Positions 22,288 through 29,279 of a stretch of DNA of 29,295 bases are shown here, piece by piece; the stretch's first letter is position 1; the number at the start of each line of letters is the position of its first letter. A program made the translations under genes and the position numbers. The stretch lies in assembly GCA_041645025.1 (NCBI GenBank), contig JBAZQV010000008.1:1-29295 (forward strand). The letters are read 5' to 3'. The stretch is from GW2011-AR5 sp041645025. GTDB taxonomy: Archaea; Aenigmatarchaeota; Aenigmatarchaeia; GW2011-AR5. The notes under the pieces are model-generated. The model ran no database searches and was not told where the DNA came from. It was given only the letters and a program-made list of their open reading frames with translations.

Positions 22288-22761
22288 ATGATAAAAGTAG
22301 GGAAAATAAGACCTTTGGATGAGATAGACCGGCGGATTTTGAATATTTTAACAGATAATGCACGGACAAAATTGACGGTAATAGCCAAAACCGTCCAGCT
22401 TTCTGTGGATTCTACAAAGAAAAGAATACAAAAGCTGGAGAAAAATGGCGTAATATTAAAATATACCATACATTCGGAAGATCCAGAAGTGCACCTTGGG
22501 GTTCACATATACGTTAAAATAAAAAACATGACCGTAGAGCGCTACGCTGAATTTATAGAATACATGAAGAAAAATACCCGATGCATTGATATGATGTCAG
22601 TGCTTGGAGATTATGATATTTACATTGTTCTTCTTGGAAGAGATCCCCAGGATCTGGACAGGATGAAGCTGGAAATCAAACAAAAATTCACTGATCTTAT
22701 CGGAGACTGGAAAGAAGTTCTTGTCACAAAAATATACAAGCTGGAAGAATACAAATTCTAG
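22288..22761 (+). CDS. Lrp/AsnC-family transcription regulator
   Basis: 157 aa. Residues 9-58 are the helix-turn-helix: LDEIDRRILNILTDNARTKL and then IAKTVQLSVDSTKKRIQKLE are diagnostic. Residues 68-150 are the RAM effector domain, with ligand-pocket pattern SVLGDYDIYIVLLG. Members respond to amino acids or related small molecules and bind DNA as dimers or octamers. ATG 22288 follows AGTGATAAAAT. A perfect palindrome upstream suggests autoregulation. The divergent four-gene microprotein run is a second possible target. Confidence 0.93.
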   Translation: MIKVGKIRPLDEIDRRILNILTDNARTKLTVIAKTVQLSVDSTKKRIQKLEKNGVILKYTIHSEDPEVHLGVHIYVKIKNMTVERYAEFIEYMKKNTRCIDMMSVLGDYDIYIVLLGRDPQDLDRMKLEIKQKFTDLIGDWKEVLVTKIYKLEEYKF

Positions 22762-22783
22762 TATACTTCTGTCTCGATTTCCT

Positions 22784-22972
22784 TTATCCTTTCTTTATCC
22801 TTAATTCCATGTTTTTGGGATCGAATTCGACAAGAACTTTTGAGCCTACCGCGAAAAAAGTGTCCAGTTTTTTTGGAATTGTAACCACGCTGGATTTTCC
22901 TAGGCGTATTATTTTCTGTTCCTTGCGTATTCTAGGCAGTATGCTTTTCTGATCCCTTATAGCCTCGTTCAT
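22784..22972 (-). CDS. AbrB-like DNA-binding protein, antitoxin-type
   Basis: 62 aa. The segment KIIRLGKSSVVTIPKKLDTFFAVG, with VLVEFDPKNMELRIKKG after it, follows the AbrB/SpoVT hairpin pattern (GxxxVVTIPK). It has a ~20-residue helical N-terminal part rather than a C-terminal toxin-binding tail. Start ATG 22972 follows ATGATAGAC. Its role may be antitoxin or regulator for the PIN gene upstream at 23060-23518. That PIN gene already has its own AbrB partner. Confidence 0.75.
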   Translation of the reverse strand: MNEAIRDQKSILPRIRKEQKIIRLGKSSVVTIPKKLDTFFAVGSKVLVEFDPKNMELRIKKG

Positions 22973-22977
22973 GTCTA

Positions 22978-23049
22978 TCATTTCTTTCCCGCATTTTGAA
23001 TAGCAACCTTTGTCCTTATTCCCATGATGTTTTTGTATTCTTCCTTCAT
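22978..23049 (-). CDS. Possible 23-aa leader or microprotein
   Basis: ATG 23049 to TGA 22978-22980, following GGTGTGAAATT. The peptide (KEEYKNIMGIRTKVAIQ) is helical and charged. The stop overlaps the ribosome site of the AbrB-like gene. It may be a coupling leader rather than a functional protein. Evidence is start context and fit only. Confidence 0.35.
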   Translation of the reverse strand: MKEEYKNIMGIRTKVAIQNAGKK

Positions 23050-23059
23050 AATTTCACAC

Positions 23060-23518
23060 CTATCTACTTTCATTGCCAGATTTCTTTTGCTCTTCCTTTT
23101 CTAGCATTTTCACAGCTTCTTCGGGCTTCAGAATTTGGACGTCCTCTACAGCAGAAAATTCCTTGTCGTAAGTAATCAATGAAGCTTCTGTATTTACGCA
23201 CGTGGCCAGTATTATTGCATCGGCAAACGACATCACATATTTGGATTTGAATATGCCGCCTTTCTTTGCCAGTTCCTTGTCCAGATTTATTGTTGTCACA
23301 CCTATTTCTTCGAGCAGGGAACATATCCACACGGCTTTTTTTGGCTCTCTTTTCCTGTAAAAAAACGAGTAAATTTCGGAAATGGTAATAGAAGAGATGA
23401 ATATTTGCAGTTTTTTGCTTTTTGCCAGTTCGAATATTTTTTCTATTGATTCCAAAGACTTGTCCTTTTCCGCGTTTACAAATGCAATTATAATACCTGT
23501 GTCCAGGAGAAAGTTCAT
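23060..23518 (-). CDS. vapC: VapC-type PIN toxin
   Basis: 152 aa PIN domain. Acidic residues: Asp in FLLDTGIIIAF (residue 6), Glu in ITISEIYSFF, Asp in SFADAIILATC, and Asp in LITYDKEF. All are at expected positions. The C-terminal tail is charged (EKEEQKKSGNESR). It overlaps the antitoxin's last codons by 4 nt (ATGA type). Toxin identity is firm; its target RNA is unknown. Confidence 0.9.
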   Translation of the reverse strand: MNFLLDTGIIIAFVNAEKDKSLESIEKIFELAKSKKLQIFISSITISEIYSFFYRKREPKKAVWICSLLEEIGVTTINLDKELAKKGGIFKSKYVMSFADAIILATCVNTEASLITYDKEFSAVEDVQILKPEEAVKMLEKEEQKKSGNESR

Positions 23519-23739
23519 TCATCCCACTCTTTTCTTAATGAACGCACTATTTTTGTGGATTCGCCACTGATTTTTGCCGAACCTCTTAGCGCTTTTATAG
23601 GGTCTTTAGGAACAGGGAATACAACAATCGTGCCGTCTACTTCTTCTATCTTTACGCGCTGTCCTTTTTTTATTTTTAGTCTTTCTCTTATATCCTGAGG
23701 TATCACAATCTGCCCTTTCGAAGATACTGTAATATTCAT
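23515..23739 (-). CDS. vapB: VapB-type AbrB antitoxin
   Basis: 74 aa with VSSKGQIVIPQDIRERLKIKKG, the canonical AbrB hairpin, and a C-terminal arm containing IKALRGSAK and IVRSLRKEWDE that would clasp the PIN toxin. Start ATG 23739 follows AGGTGAAGTAAG. A GATTTAAATAG box and a short AAATAG/CTATTT inverted repeat (23754-23777) lie upstream and may be promoter and operator. The toxin gene overlaps by 4 nt. Confidence 0.92.
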   Translation of the reverse strand: MNITVSSKGQIVIPQDIRERLKIKKGQRVKIEEVDGTIVVFPVPKDPIKALRGSAKISGESTKIVRSLRKEWDE

Positions 23740-23785
23740 CTTACTTCACCTACAAATAGTTGAACTTCTATCTATTTAAATCTTA

Positions 23786-24202
23786 CTAGTATATCTCGGT
23801 CTCGATTTCCTTGACTTCCTTAAATCCACGATCGCCTGTGACGAACTTGGTGCATTTGGCTGCTAGGGCTGTTGCCAAATGGATGCAGTCAAAGTAGGTG
23901 AACTTCTTCTGCGTCTTCATGCGGCGGTAACGCGCACGTAGCAGGCCTGCATCCTTTGCTATCTCGCCAGTAACTGGAATTATCTCCAGGTTCGGCAGCG
24001 ACTGTATGTAGAAAAGAATTTCCTCTGTCTTTTCCCTGCTCTTGCGGCGGCGCAGATGAAAGCCCAGCTCTGTAAGCTGGACGGCAGAAATAACACCGCC
24101 AACTTTTTTTGCCTCTTCTATGTATTGGATGGCCTTACCGAATATATCTTCACCGGATAAAATGTCCATGAAGACAAAAGTATCAAGATATATTTTTCCC
24201 AT
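23786..24202 (-). CDS. vapC: PIN-domain toxin
   Basis: 138 aa. Acidic residues: Asp in KIYLDTFVFMDIL (residue 7), Glu in VQLTELGFHL, Asp in TYFDCIHLATAL, and Asp in FVTGDRGF. The pattern is complete, so it should be active. An AbrB-type frame lies 61 nt upstream. It ends shortly before the next VapBC promoter. Confidence 0.9.
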   Translation of the reverse strand: MGKIYLDTFVFMDILSGEDIFGKAIQYIEEAKKVGGVISAVQLTELGFHLRRRKSREKTEEILFYIQSLPNLEIIPVTGEIAKDAGLLRARYRRMKTQKKFTYFDCIHLATALAAKCTKFVTGDRGFKEVKEIETEIY

Positions 24203-24263
24203 ACTAACACCAAGCAGATGGAGGGCGGCTCGTACTTCACGCTAATTTTTCTTTTCGCTTTAC

Positions 24264-24479
24264 TCATTCGCCCTTTATTTCTCTTCGAATATTTTTCAGC
24301 GCGAGATCTTTTCCTGAATTCACCAGCGCCTTTGCCGGATCAGCTGGTTTTTTCATCAACATCAACTTTTCATCGAGTTTTGATATTATGACTATATCGC
24401 CTTCTTTCATGCCCACGGCATCGCGGAGATACTTCGGTATCACTAACTGGCCTTTGGATGAGATCTTTGCTTCTTCGAT
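24264..24479 (-). pseudogene. vapB: AbrB-type antitoxin frame lacking a normal start codon
   Basis: The reading frame is a clear AbrB antitoxin (ISSKGQLVIPKYLRDAVGMKEGD, then a C-terminal arm with PAKALVNSGKDLALKNIRREIKG). From the upstream stop at 24489-24491 there is no ATG, GTG or TTG before the conserved core. The expected start position is ATC at 24477-24479, preceded by AGGCGATACCT, the usual ribosome site. Either the ATG has mutated, translation starts at ATC or ATA, or there is a base-call error. Without antitoxin the intact toxin downstream would be harmful, so some translation is likely. Confidence 0.75.
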
Positions 24480-24650
24480 AGGTATCGCCTACTGAAGGGG
24501 TTGGATAAAATGCTCTAAACACAAAACTGTCCCAACTTTTCACCTTAATTATACTATATCTTACTTTTCTATATAAAGTTTTACTAAGTATCTTAAAGTG
24601 GGTTTATTTTGTACATTTGTCTTACTTCTACTACTCTTTCTATAGGAAAT

Positions 24651-24705
24651 TACTGGTTGAACCAGTAGCGAATTCTCTTTTCTGGTATAACCAAATGCTT
24701 ATACC
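24651..24705. promoter_or_regulatory. Two inverted repeats upstream of the 24767 gene
   Basis: TACTGGTT-G-AACCAGTA (24651-24667) is a perfect palindrome. GGTATAA (24684-24690) and TTATACC (24699-24705) form a second repeat that overlaps a TTATACC TATA-like core. ATG 24730 would lie about 27 nt after this TATA box. The pair resembles an operator set; the regulator is unknown. Confidence 0.5.
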
Positions 24706-24766
24706 GTGGTTAAAACAGCGAGATATGTAATGAGAAACAAAATGAGCCTGAATAAAGGTGTTGACT

Positions 24767-24973
24767 ATGAACGCAAAGAATATCTGTCTAAATTATACGA
24801 TTACAAAGGTAGGCTCACCTATCTGTTTTGCTAGTTCTCTTGTGAAGAATCACTCGTCAGTAGACTGGGTGCATCTTGAAATGGTGAATACACCGGTGGT
24901 TCTTACATCCCGCATTCTGCCACTAGCTATACAGAATAGAAGAATGCAAGATTTTGACGGAGGTTACAGGTGA
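24767..24973 (+). CDS. Hypothetical protein, 68 aa
   Basis: The start ATG 24767 follows AAGGTGTTGACT. The product is partly hydrophobic (VGSPICFASSLVKNH, VVLTSRILPLAIQ), with no recognised family. A second frame, ATG 24730 to TAG near 24834 (34 aa, a charged soluble sequence), overlaps the first third. That frame sits at the right distance from the TATA-like box. The two may be overlapping genes or a frameshifted single gene. It ends inside the ribosome site of the 24979 gene. Confidence 0.5.
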   Translation: MNAKNICLNYTITKVGSPICFASSLVKNHSSVDWVHLEMVNTPVVLTSRILPLAIQNRRMQDFDGGYR

Positions 24974-24978
24974 TTGTT

Positions 24979-25410
24979 ATGACAACCACAACTACATATG
25001 AAAAAGCAGGGCCGGTAAGATCTGGCTATGGCGACAGGCTTTTGAGTTGGCTAGACGGCGAAGGCTTTGGGGACAACAGATACCTGAAGAGCGTATTCAA
25101 ATCAGACGCATCGGATGATACAAAATACTTATTCGCTCTGGCGTTCTATGACGGTTTAGGCGGCAAGAGCAGCGGACATGTAGATAAGGACGAGGAAATG
25201 ACCTATCTTGTTCCACACGAGATGCAGGATGGTGGTTTCTACTATCTGGATAAAATGACAGGAAAAATCGAGGTAATGGTAGAAAAACTTCCGAATGGCC
25301 TGTTCACCTTCAGAGGCAAGAACAAATACATAACCAGGCTGGGAGGCCGCAACGAGCTGAGTGGAATACGTGACAGCATGGTAGACGGCAGATACTTCAA
25401 CAAGAACTAG
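24979..25410 (+). CDS. Hypothetical soluble protein, 143 aa
   Basis: No family recognised. Acidic, with many Gly and Asp, for example WLDGEGFGDNRYLKS and DGLGGKSSGHVDKDEE, and a C-terminal beta-rich half (FRGKNKYITRLGGRNEL). The start ATG 24979 follows AGGTGATTGTT, the best-known ribosome pattern here; its GTG overlaps the previous gene's stop. A strong hairpin plus T-tract follows the stop codon. Confidence 0.7.
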   Translation: MTTTTTYEKAGPVRSGYGDRLLSWLDGEGFGDNRYLKSVFKSDASDDTKYLFALAFYDGLGGKSSGHVDKDEEMTYLVPHEMQDGGFYYLDKMTGKIEVMVEKLPNGLFTFRGKNKYITRLGGRNELSGIRDSMVDGRYFNKN

Positions 25411-25421
25411 CTTTCTTCATA

Positions 25422-25480
25422 GACGTCGGCGGTGCTGACGTCATGTTCTTTTTCTTATTATTTTTTATTTTCCCTTTTAT
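25422..25480 (+). terminator. Hairpin and T-rich tract after 24979-25410
   Basis: GACGTCGGC, loop GGT, GCTGACGTC (25422-25442) form a 9-bp stem with one G-T pair. Next comes a long T-rich stretch (25446-25480, including TTTTTCTTATTATTTTTTATTTT). Archaeal polymerase stops at T tracts, so this is a convincing terminator. Confidence 0.75.
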
Positions 25481-25548
25481 ATATATTACCTTTAAGTAGT
25501 GAAAATCTTTATATACTGCCTTAACCATATATAGAGCAGGTGTTAAAA

Positions 25549-26199
25549 ATGGCAATGTTTCCAAAAGTACCGCCTGAAGAGGGCTATGCTGCGCTCGACG
25601 CCGGAAAGACAATTCAGGCCGGTAAGGGTCGTGGTGCTATAGAGATACCAATGCATGAAACTATTTACAAAGGTGTTGAATTTTTAGGCAAATATTTTGG
25701 CTGGGTCACTTCTCTTGAAAAACCTAAGGAAAGGAAGCCCAAGCCTCCTCCTAAGCCTGAACCTGAAAAGAAGGCAGGCGCTTATTCTAGAGGAGACTTC
25801 GGAATAGGCACAGGAACACTCTCCTATGAGATGGCAGAAAGAAACCTGCTTGCAGACATGGCAGAACACGGCTACAGACAGATAGAGCTTCCTGAATATC
25901 AAATTCTAAGAAAAGGCAGAGAGCTAAGACTCAAAAAGCCAGAACATGATGCTGTAGAAGAAGGTTACAACACTTACATCAACAAAAGCCTCTATGGACT
26001 AGACGGTGCCAGAGTGAGAGGTCACGAAGCGCTTGGAAAACATCTGAGATTGGTATATGGAGTTCCTCATGGCGAAAGGACTGACAATGTGATGAGGCCT
26101 CTTGAAATTCCGATGGTCATGGCCCATGCAAGAGGGGAAAAGGATGTACTCAATAGATTCGCGGAACGTGCCATGACAGAACTGCGAATGGCCGCTTAG
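25549..26199 (+). CDS. Hypothetical soluble protein with HExxxH motif, 216 aa
   Basis: No family recognised. The N-terminal ~55 residues are mixed. Residues 58-80 are a Lys/Pro linker (KERKPKPPPKPEPEKKAG). The C-terminal ~130 residues contain RGHEALGKHL near 163-172, which holds an HExxxH pattern like that of some zinc peptidases, followed by a conserved-looking EIPMVMAHARGE segment. Protease function is only a hint. ATG 25549 follows AGGTGTTAAAA; GTG 25540 is part of that site. A TTTATATA box lies at 25508-25515. It begins a run of plus-strand genes that continues with membrane proteins. Confidence 0.7.
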   Translation: MAMFPKVPPEEGYAALDAGKTIQAGKGRGAIEIPMHETIYKGVEFLGKYFGWVTSLEKPKERKPKPPPKPEPEKKAGAYSRGDFGIGTGTLSYEMAERNLLADMAEHGYRQIELPEYQILRKGRELRLKKPEHDAVEEGYNTYINKSLYGLDGARVRGHEALGKHLRLVYGVPHGERTDNVMRPLEIPMVMAHARGEKDVLNRFAERAMTELRMAA

Positions 26200-26249
26200 A
26201 GCTAGTTTTTCGCATTATCTTTTTATTCAGCTAAACATAATAGTTAGCC

Positions 26250-26891
26250 ATGGCTTACGACATTGGCACATCACTATTTGTTGAGCTGCTGGGCATGACA
26301 CAATACCCAGGCTCGCCTTTTACAGGCAACATATTCAGGGACCTCATAATGTTTTTCATTGTACCAACCATCTTCATCATCATGGTACTCTATATAATGT
26401 CAGGCCGCATCATACCTAACAGAAACTTCCGCGTCATGCTTGGTGTTGGCGCCTACCTGTTCATAATAGCAGGCGGCTACTATTCCTTCTTTGCGCTTCT
26501 GGCAGGACCCTACTTCATATTCCTGATATTCATACTGGGCGTGCTGGGCTATCTGGGCAGCCACTTCAGGCCCCATGGCGGCGGTGGAGGTGGCGGATAT
26601 TCGAGAAGTCGATATGCTCAAGCAGAAGAAGGAGAACGTCATTCGAGAGAAGAAGCAGAGGGCTACATAGCTGGTCATCGTGGAATTAATGTAAACTTTT
26701 TACAAAAACATCATATTCAGGAAAGGATACATGATTTGGAAGCAGAAATAAAAGAAGCCGAACAAAAAAGGCGTGAGGCAAAAGGCACGGGTGATGAAGG
26801 CAGGGTAGTCTCAGAAGAAAACAAAGTTATAAGAGAAGCGAACCGTGAAATAAGAGAACTCAAGAAGGCGATGAAAACTGTTCGCATTTAG
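26250..26891 (+). CDS. Membrane protein with Gly linker and coiled coil, 213 aa
   Basis: Three transmembrane helices at about residues 32-52 (LIMFFIVPTIFIIMVLYIM), 63-80 and 85-104 (YFIFLIFILGVLGYLG). A run of seven Gly follows near 112, then a charged coiled coil from about 150 to the end (HDLEAEIKEAEQKRREAK and REANREIRELKKAMK). No family recognised. It likely anchors a cytoplasmic coiled coil at the membrane. Start ATG 26250 follows AATAGTTAGCC with no strong ribosome site. The next gene starts 9 nt after its stop. Confidence 0.75.
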   Translation: MAYDIGTSLFVELLGMTQYPGSPFTGNIFRDLIMFFIVPTIFIIMVLYIMSGRIIPNRNFRVMLGVGAYLFIIAGGYYSFFALLAGPYFIFLIFILGVLGYLGSHFRPHGGGGGGGYSRSRYAQAEEGERHSREEAEGYIAGHRGINVNFLQKHHIQERIHDLEAEIKEAEQKRREAKGTGDEGRVVSEENKVIREANREIRELKKAMKTVRI

Positions 26892-26900
26892 TTGATAATC

Positions 26901-27365
26901 ATGGCAATAACTTTAATCGACCCGGCAGTGATGCCTTTCATTTCTACATTCCTGTTCGTTTTTGCGCTCATCTTTGGCCTGCTTTCCTACAGCAAGATAG
27001 GCGAGTTCAACAAGAAGGTCAATGCATTGCTTGCTTTGGCCATAGCTGGCTTCTCGGTCATGTATGAGCCGCTTGTCCTTGGCATGCAGCAATATATGCC
27101 CATAGCTGCCGCGGTGCTCATAGTTGTTTTCTTTTTTGCCCTGATCAGAAAAATATTTGGAAAGAAGGAAGGTGATAAGGACGGTGACACGGTTCCTCTT
27201 ATCATAACGCTTGGTGTACTTTTATTGCTCATGGCTGCTTTTGGCCAGAATCTTACATCATTCCTGCCAGCAGGCATGGATATTCAGGCTGTGTTATGGG
27301 GAGTAGGAATTATTGTAGTTGTTTTGTTTTTCTGGCTCATTTACAAGACACCGGAAACAAAGTAA
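26901..27365 (+). CDS. Membrane protein, about four helices, 154 aa
   Basis: Transmembrane segments near residues 10-30 (ISTFLFVFALIFGLLSYSKI), 40-60, 68-88 (YMPIAAAVLIVVFFFALIR) and 130-150. The order and sequence of the first part (a two-helix unit, then a KVNALLALAIAGF helix) resemble the two genes downstream (27453 and 28037). ATG 26901 follows GTTGATAATC. A hairpin follows its stop. No known family. Confidence 0.75.
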   Translation: MAITLIDPAVMPFISTFLFVFALIFGLLSYSKIGEFNKKVNALLALAIAGFSVMYEPLVLGMQQYMPIAAAVLIVVFFFALIRKIFGKKEGDKDGDTVPLIITLGVLLLLMAAFGQNLTSFLPAGMDIQAVLWGVGIIVVVLFFWLIYKTPETK

Positions 27366-27406
27366 TTTCCCTGTAATGCACTTTGCTTCCCAAAGTGACG
27401 GGGAAA
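27366..27406 (+). terminator. Double-stem hairpin after 26901-27365
   Basis: An outer TTTCCC/GGGAAA stem (27366-27371 with 27401-27406) encloses a perfect CACTTTG/CAAAGTG stem (27379-27385 with 27391-27397) and a CTTCC loop. It lies directly after the stop codon and before a TATATAAA promoter at about 27410. It may end the upstream transcript or protect it; no T tract follows. Confidence 0.5.
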
Positions 27407-27452
27407 ACGTATATAAACACATGACAGTAAATAATAAAAGAGTTGGAAAAAA

Positions 27453-27950
27453 ATGGTTTTCAGTCTTAACCCTGCATCGATATTAGGACCAGAGTTCTAC
27501 GGATTTCTGCTTCCATGGATTTTCACGTTCGCTATTGTCTACGGGCTTCTGATAAAACTGAGTCTCTTTGGTGAAAAAGTTAATACTAAAGTTTCTATAG
27601 CACTTGCTTTTGTCATTGCGTTCTTTGTTACAGGCGCAGCAGGGCCGCAGTTAGCCGCCTTTTTCATAAACCTGTTCGGCGGCGCTTCCGTATACCTCGC
27701 TGGCATCCTGGTAATCATGCTATTCATGGCAATGCTTGGCTACACAGGCTACAAGCACATCCTGTATGTAATAGTCGTCATAATAATAGGAATATTTCTT
27801 TTCCTAGGCTCGACTGGCTCATTTATCGGATATGCAGTAGTAAGCAGCGACATTGCTGTGCTGGCCTTCTGGATAGTAATCATAATAGTAGCAGTCTACA
27901 TGGTTACGAAGGAAGAGAAAGCAGCAGCTCCTGCCGGTAAAAAGGATTAA
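27453..27950 (+). CDS. Membrane protein, FLLPWIFTF family, 165 aa
   Basis: About five hydrophobic helices. The first is GFLLPWIFTFAIVYGLLIK (17-35), the second VSIALAFVIAFFVTGAAGPQL (47-67), then an LAGILVIMLFMAMLGY helix (80-100) and two more. The C-terminus is short and basic. It aligns over most of its length with the next gene: both share GFLLPWIF, GLL(I/M)K, and a GPxLAxFFxNLFG loop. It has its own promoter (TATATAAA at about 27410). Function is unknown. Confidence 0.8.
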   Translation: MVFSLNPASILGPEFYGFLLPWIFTFAIVYGLLIKLSLFGEKVNTKVSIALAFVIAFFVTGAAGPQLAAFFINLFGGASVYLAGILVIMLFMAMLGYTGYKHILYVIVVIIIGIFLFLGSTGSFIGYAVVSSDIAVLAFWIVIIIVAVYMVTKEEKAAAPAGKKD

Positions 27951-28036
27951 CGCGGTTTCTGAAGACTTGATTTATTTTTACAGCGGATGCGTACATACTT
28001 TTATATTCGCTGACGCAAATAATACAAGTGATACAA

Positions 28037-28504
28037 ATGGACCCGTTCTCGCTGCTGGTTGCAAATCTTAACGCACTCGGCTTCTTCGGATTCCTGCTAC
28101 CCTGGATTTTCATGTTCACAATAAGCTATGGGCTTCTCATGAAAGCCAAGGTTTTTGAAAACCCGAAGGTCATTGGAGTGCTTTCGCTCGTACTTGCTTT
28201 TTTCGTGGTTGGCTTCGGCGGTCCCTGGCTGGCTATGTTCTTCACAAACCTGTTTGGCTATGCAGCTGTCATAATAGCCGGAATACTGGTCATAGTCCTT
28301 TTCATAACGATGTCAGGCGGGAGCATATCAAAGCTCTTTGACAACAAGGGAGTTGCTGTCCTGCTGGCTGCCATAGGATTGGTGGTCTTTTTCATAGCTG
28401 TTGGTGGCTCGGTAGTTATGGTAAGTGACTCGGTTATAGGAATAATTTTTGTAATAATATTAATGGCAGTTGCCGTATATTTCATCACAGGCAGCGCAAA
28501 ATGA
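28037..28504 (+). CDS. Membrane protein, FLLPWIFMF family, 155 aa
   Basis: Paralogue of the 27453 gene. Helices: GFLLPWIFMFTISYGLLMK (18-36), a SLVLAFFVVGFGGPWLAMFF segment (49-68), VIIAGILVIVLFITMSG (78-94), and two hydrophobic helices to the C-terminus. The GPWLAMFFTNLFGYA loop matches GPQLAAFFINLFGGA of the neighbour. ATG 28037 follows AAGTGATACAA; the GTG at 28028 is part of that motif. A TTTTATATTCG box precedes. The two copies probably form a hetero-oligomer; that is inference. Confidence 0.8.
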   Translation: MDPFSLLVANLNALGFFGFLLPWIFMFTISYGLLMKAKVFENPKVIGVLSLVLAFFVVGFGGPWLAMFFTNLFGYAAVIIAGILVIVLFITMSGGSISKLFDNKGVAVLLAAIGLVVFFIAVGGSVVMVSDSVIGIIFVIILMAVAVYFITGSAK

Positions 28505-28628
28505 GTAAGAGAGCGAGGGTAAATGACGCAACATTTCGCCATGTTTTTACTCTAATCACAAATTTAAACTGCCGATAGCAATAGTTAATTAGTGCAGCAG
28601 CAGTTTAGCTTTAAACGGAGTTGATAAG

Positions 28629-29279
28629 ATGCTATTTCATAAAAAACCAAAGGATAACAGGGAAGTTCCTATAGATGACGTCCAGAAGATGACAAAAAAA
28701 GGCATGAGTGACAAGGACATAATAAGACAACTCAAATCAAAGGGATATTCTTACGAGTCTATAGAAGGCGCCATGCTCCGCGCAGTCAAAGATGGTGTGG
28801 ACGACGAGAGGCCGCGGCCAATGGATCGGATGGATACAGAATCGCCGGCAACAGACAACGTATTTGACATGCCAAGAGAATTCGCGCCTGACTTCACGCA
28901 GCAGACCCAAATGCCGGAAGAGGAAGTAGAAGCGCCGGAGGCCATGCTTGAAGAACTTATAGAAGGCATTGTGGATGACAAATGGCGCAAGTTCGACGAC
29001 CGCCTCAACAAGATAGATGATAATTTTGACCGCATAAGGGCTGAGATAAAACAATTTGAAATAAGGCTTGACCAGAACAAAAAGGATTCACCTGCACGCG
29101 AGATCGAGGCGAGGATGGCTGACATCTCGGAGCAGCTGGAAGACATGGAGGCCCGTGTCGGCGGCCTGGAAAAAGCGTTCAAGCAGTTTCTCCCATCATT
29201 AACGCGCAATATAGAAGCACTTTCTCATATGATCCACGAGATGAAGGATAAGCAGTCGCTGCATGAAGAAGAGATGTAG
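28629..29279 (+). CDS. Coiled-coil protein with N-terminal helical domain, 216 aa
   Basis: Residues 14-56 (PIDDVQKMTKKGMSDKDIIR, then LKSKGYSYESIEGAMLRAVK) look like a small three-helix, UBA/CUE-like fold. Residues 57-105 are an acidic, Pro-rich linker. Residues 115-210 are two coiled-coil blocks (RLNKIDDNFDRIRAEIKQFE, EARMADISEQLEDMEARVGG). No known family. ATG 28629 follows GGAGTTGATAAG. Two repeats (AAACTGC at about 28565 and GCAGTTT at about 28607) could fold in the leader. It is the last gene in the window and likely works with the membrane proteins. Confidence 0.75.
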   Translation: MLFHKKPKDNREVPIDDVQKMTKKGMSDKDIIRQLKSKGYSYESIEGAMLRAVKDGVDDERPRPMDRMDTESPATDNVFDMPREFAPDFTQQTQMPEEEVEAPEAMLEELIEGIVDDKWRKFDDRLNKIDDNFDRIRAEIKQFEIRLDQNKKDSPAREIEARMADISEQLEDMEARVGGLEKAFKQFLPSLTRNIEALSHMIHEMKDKQSLHEEEM

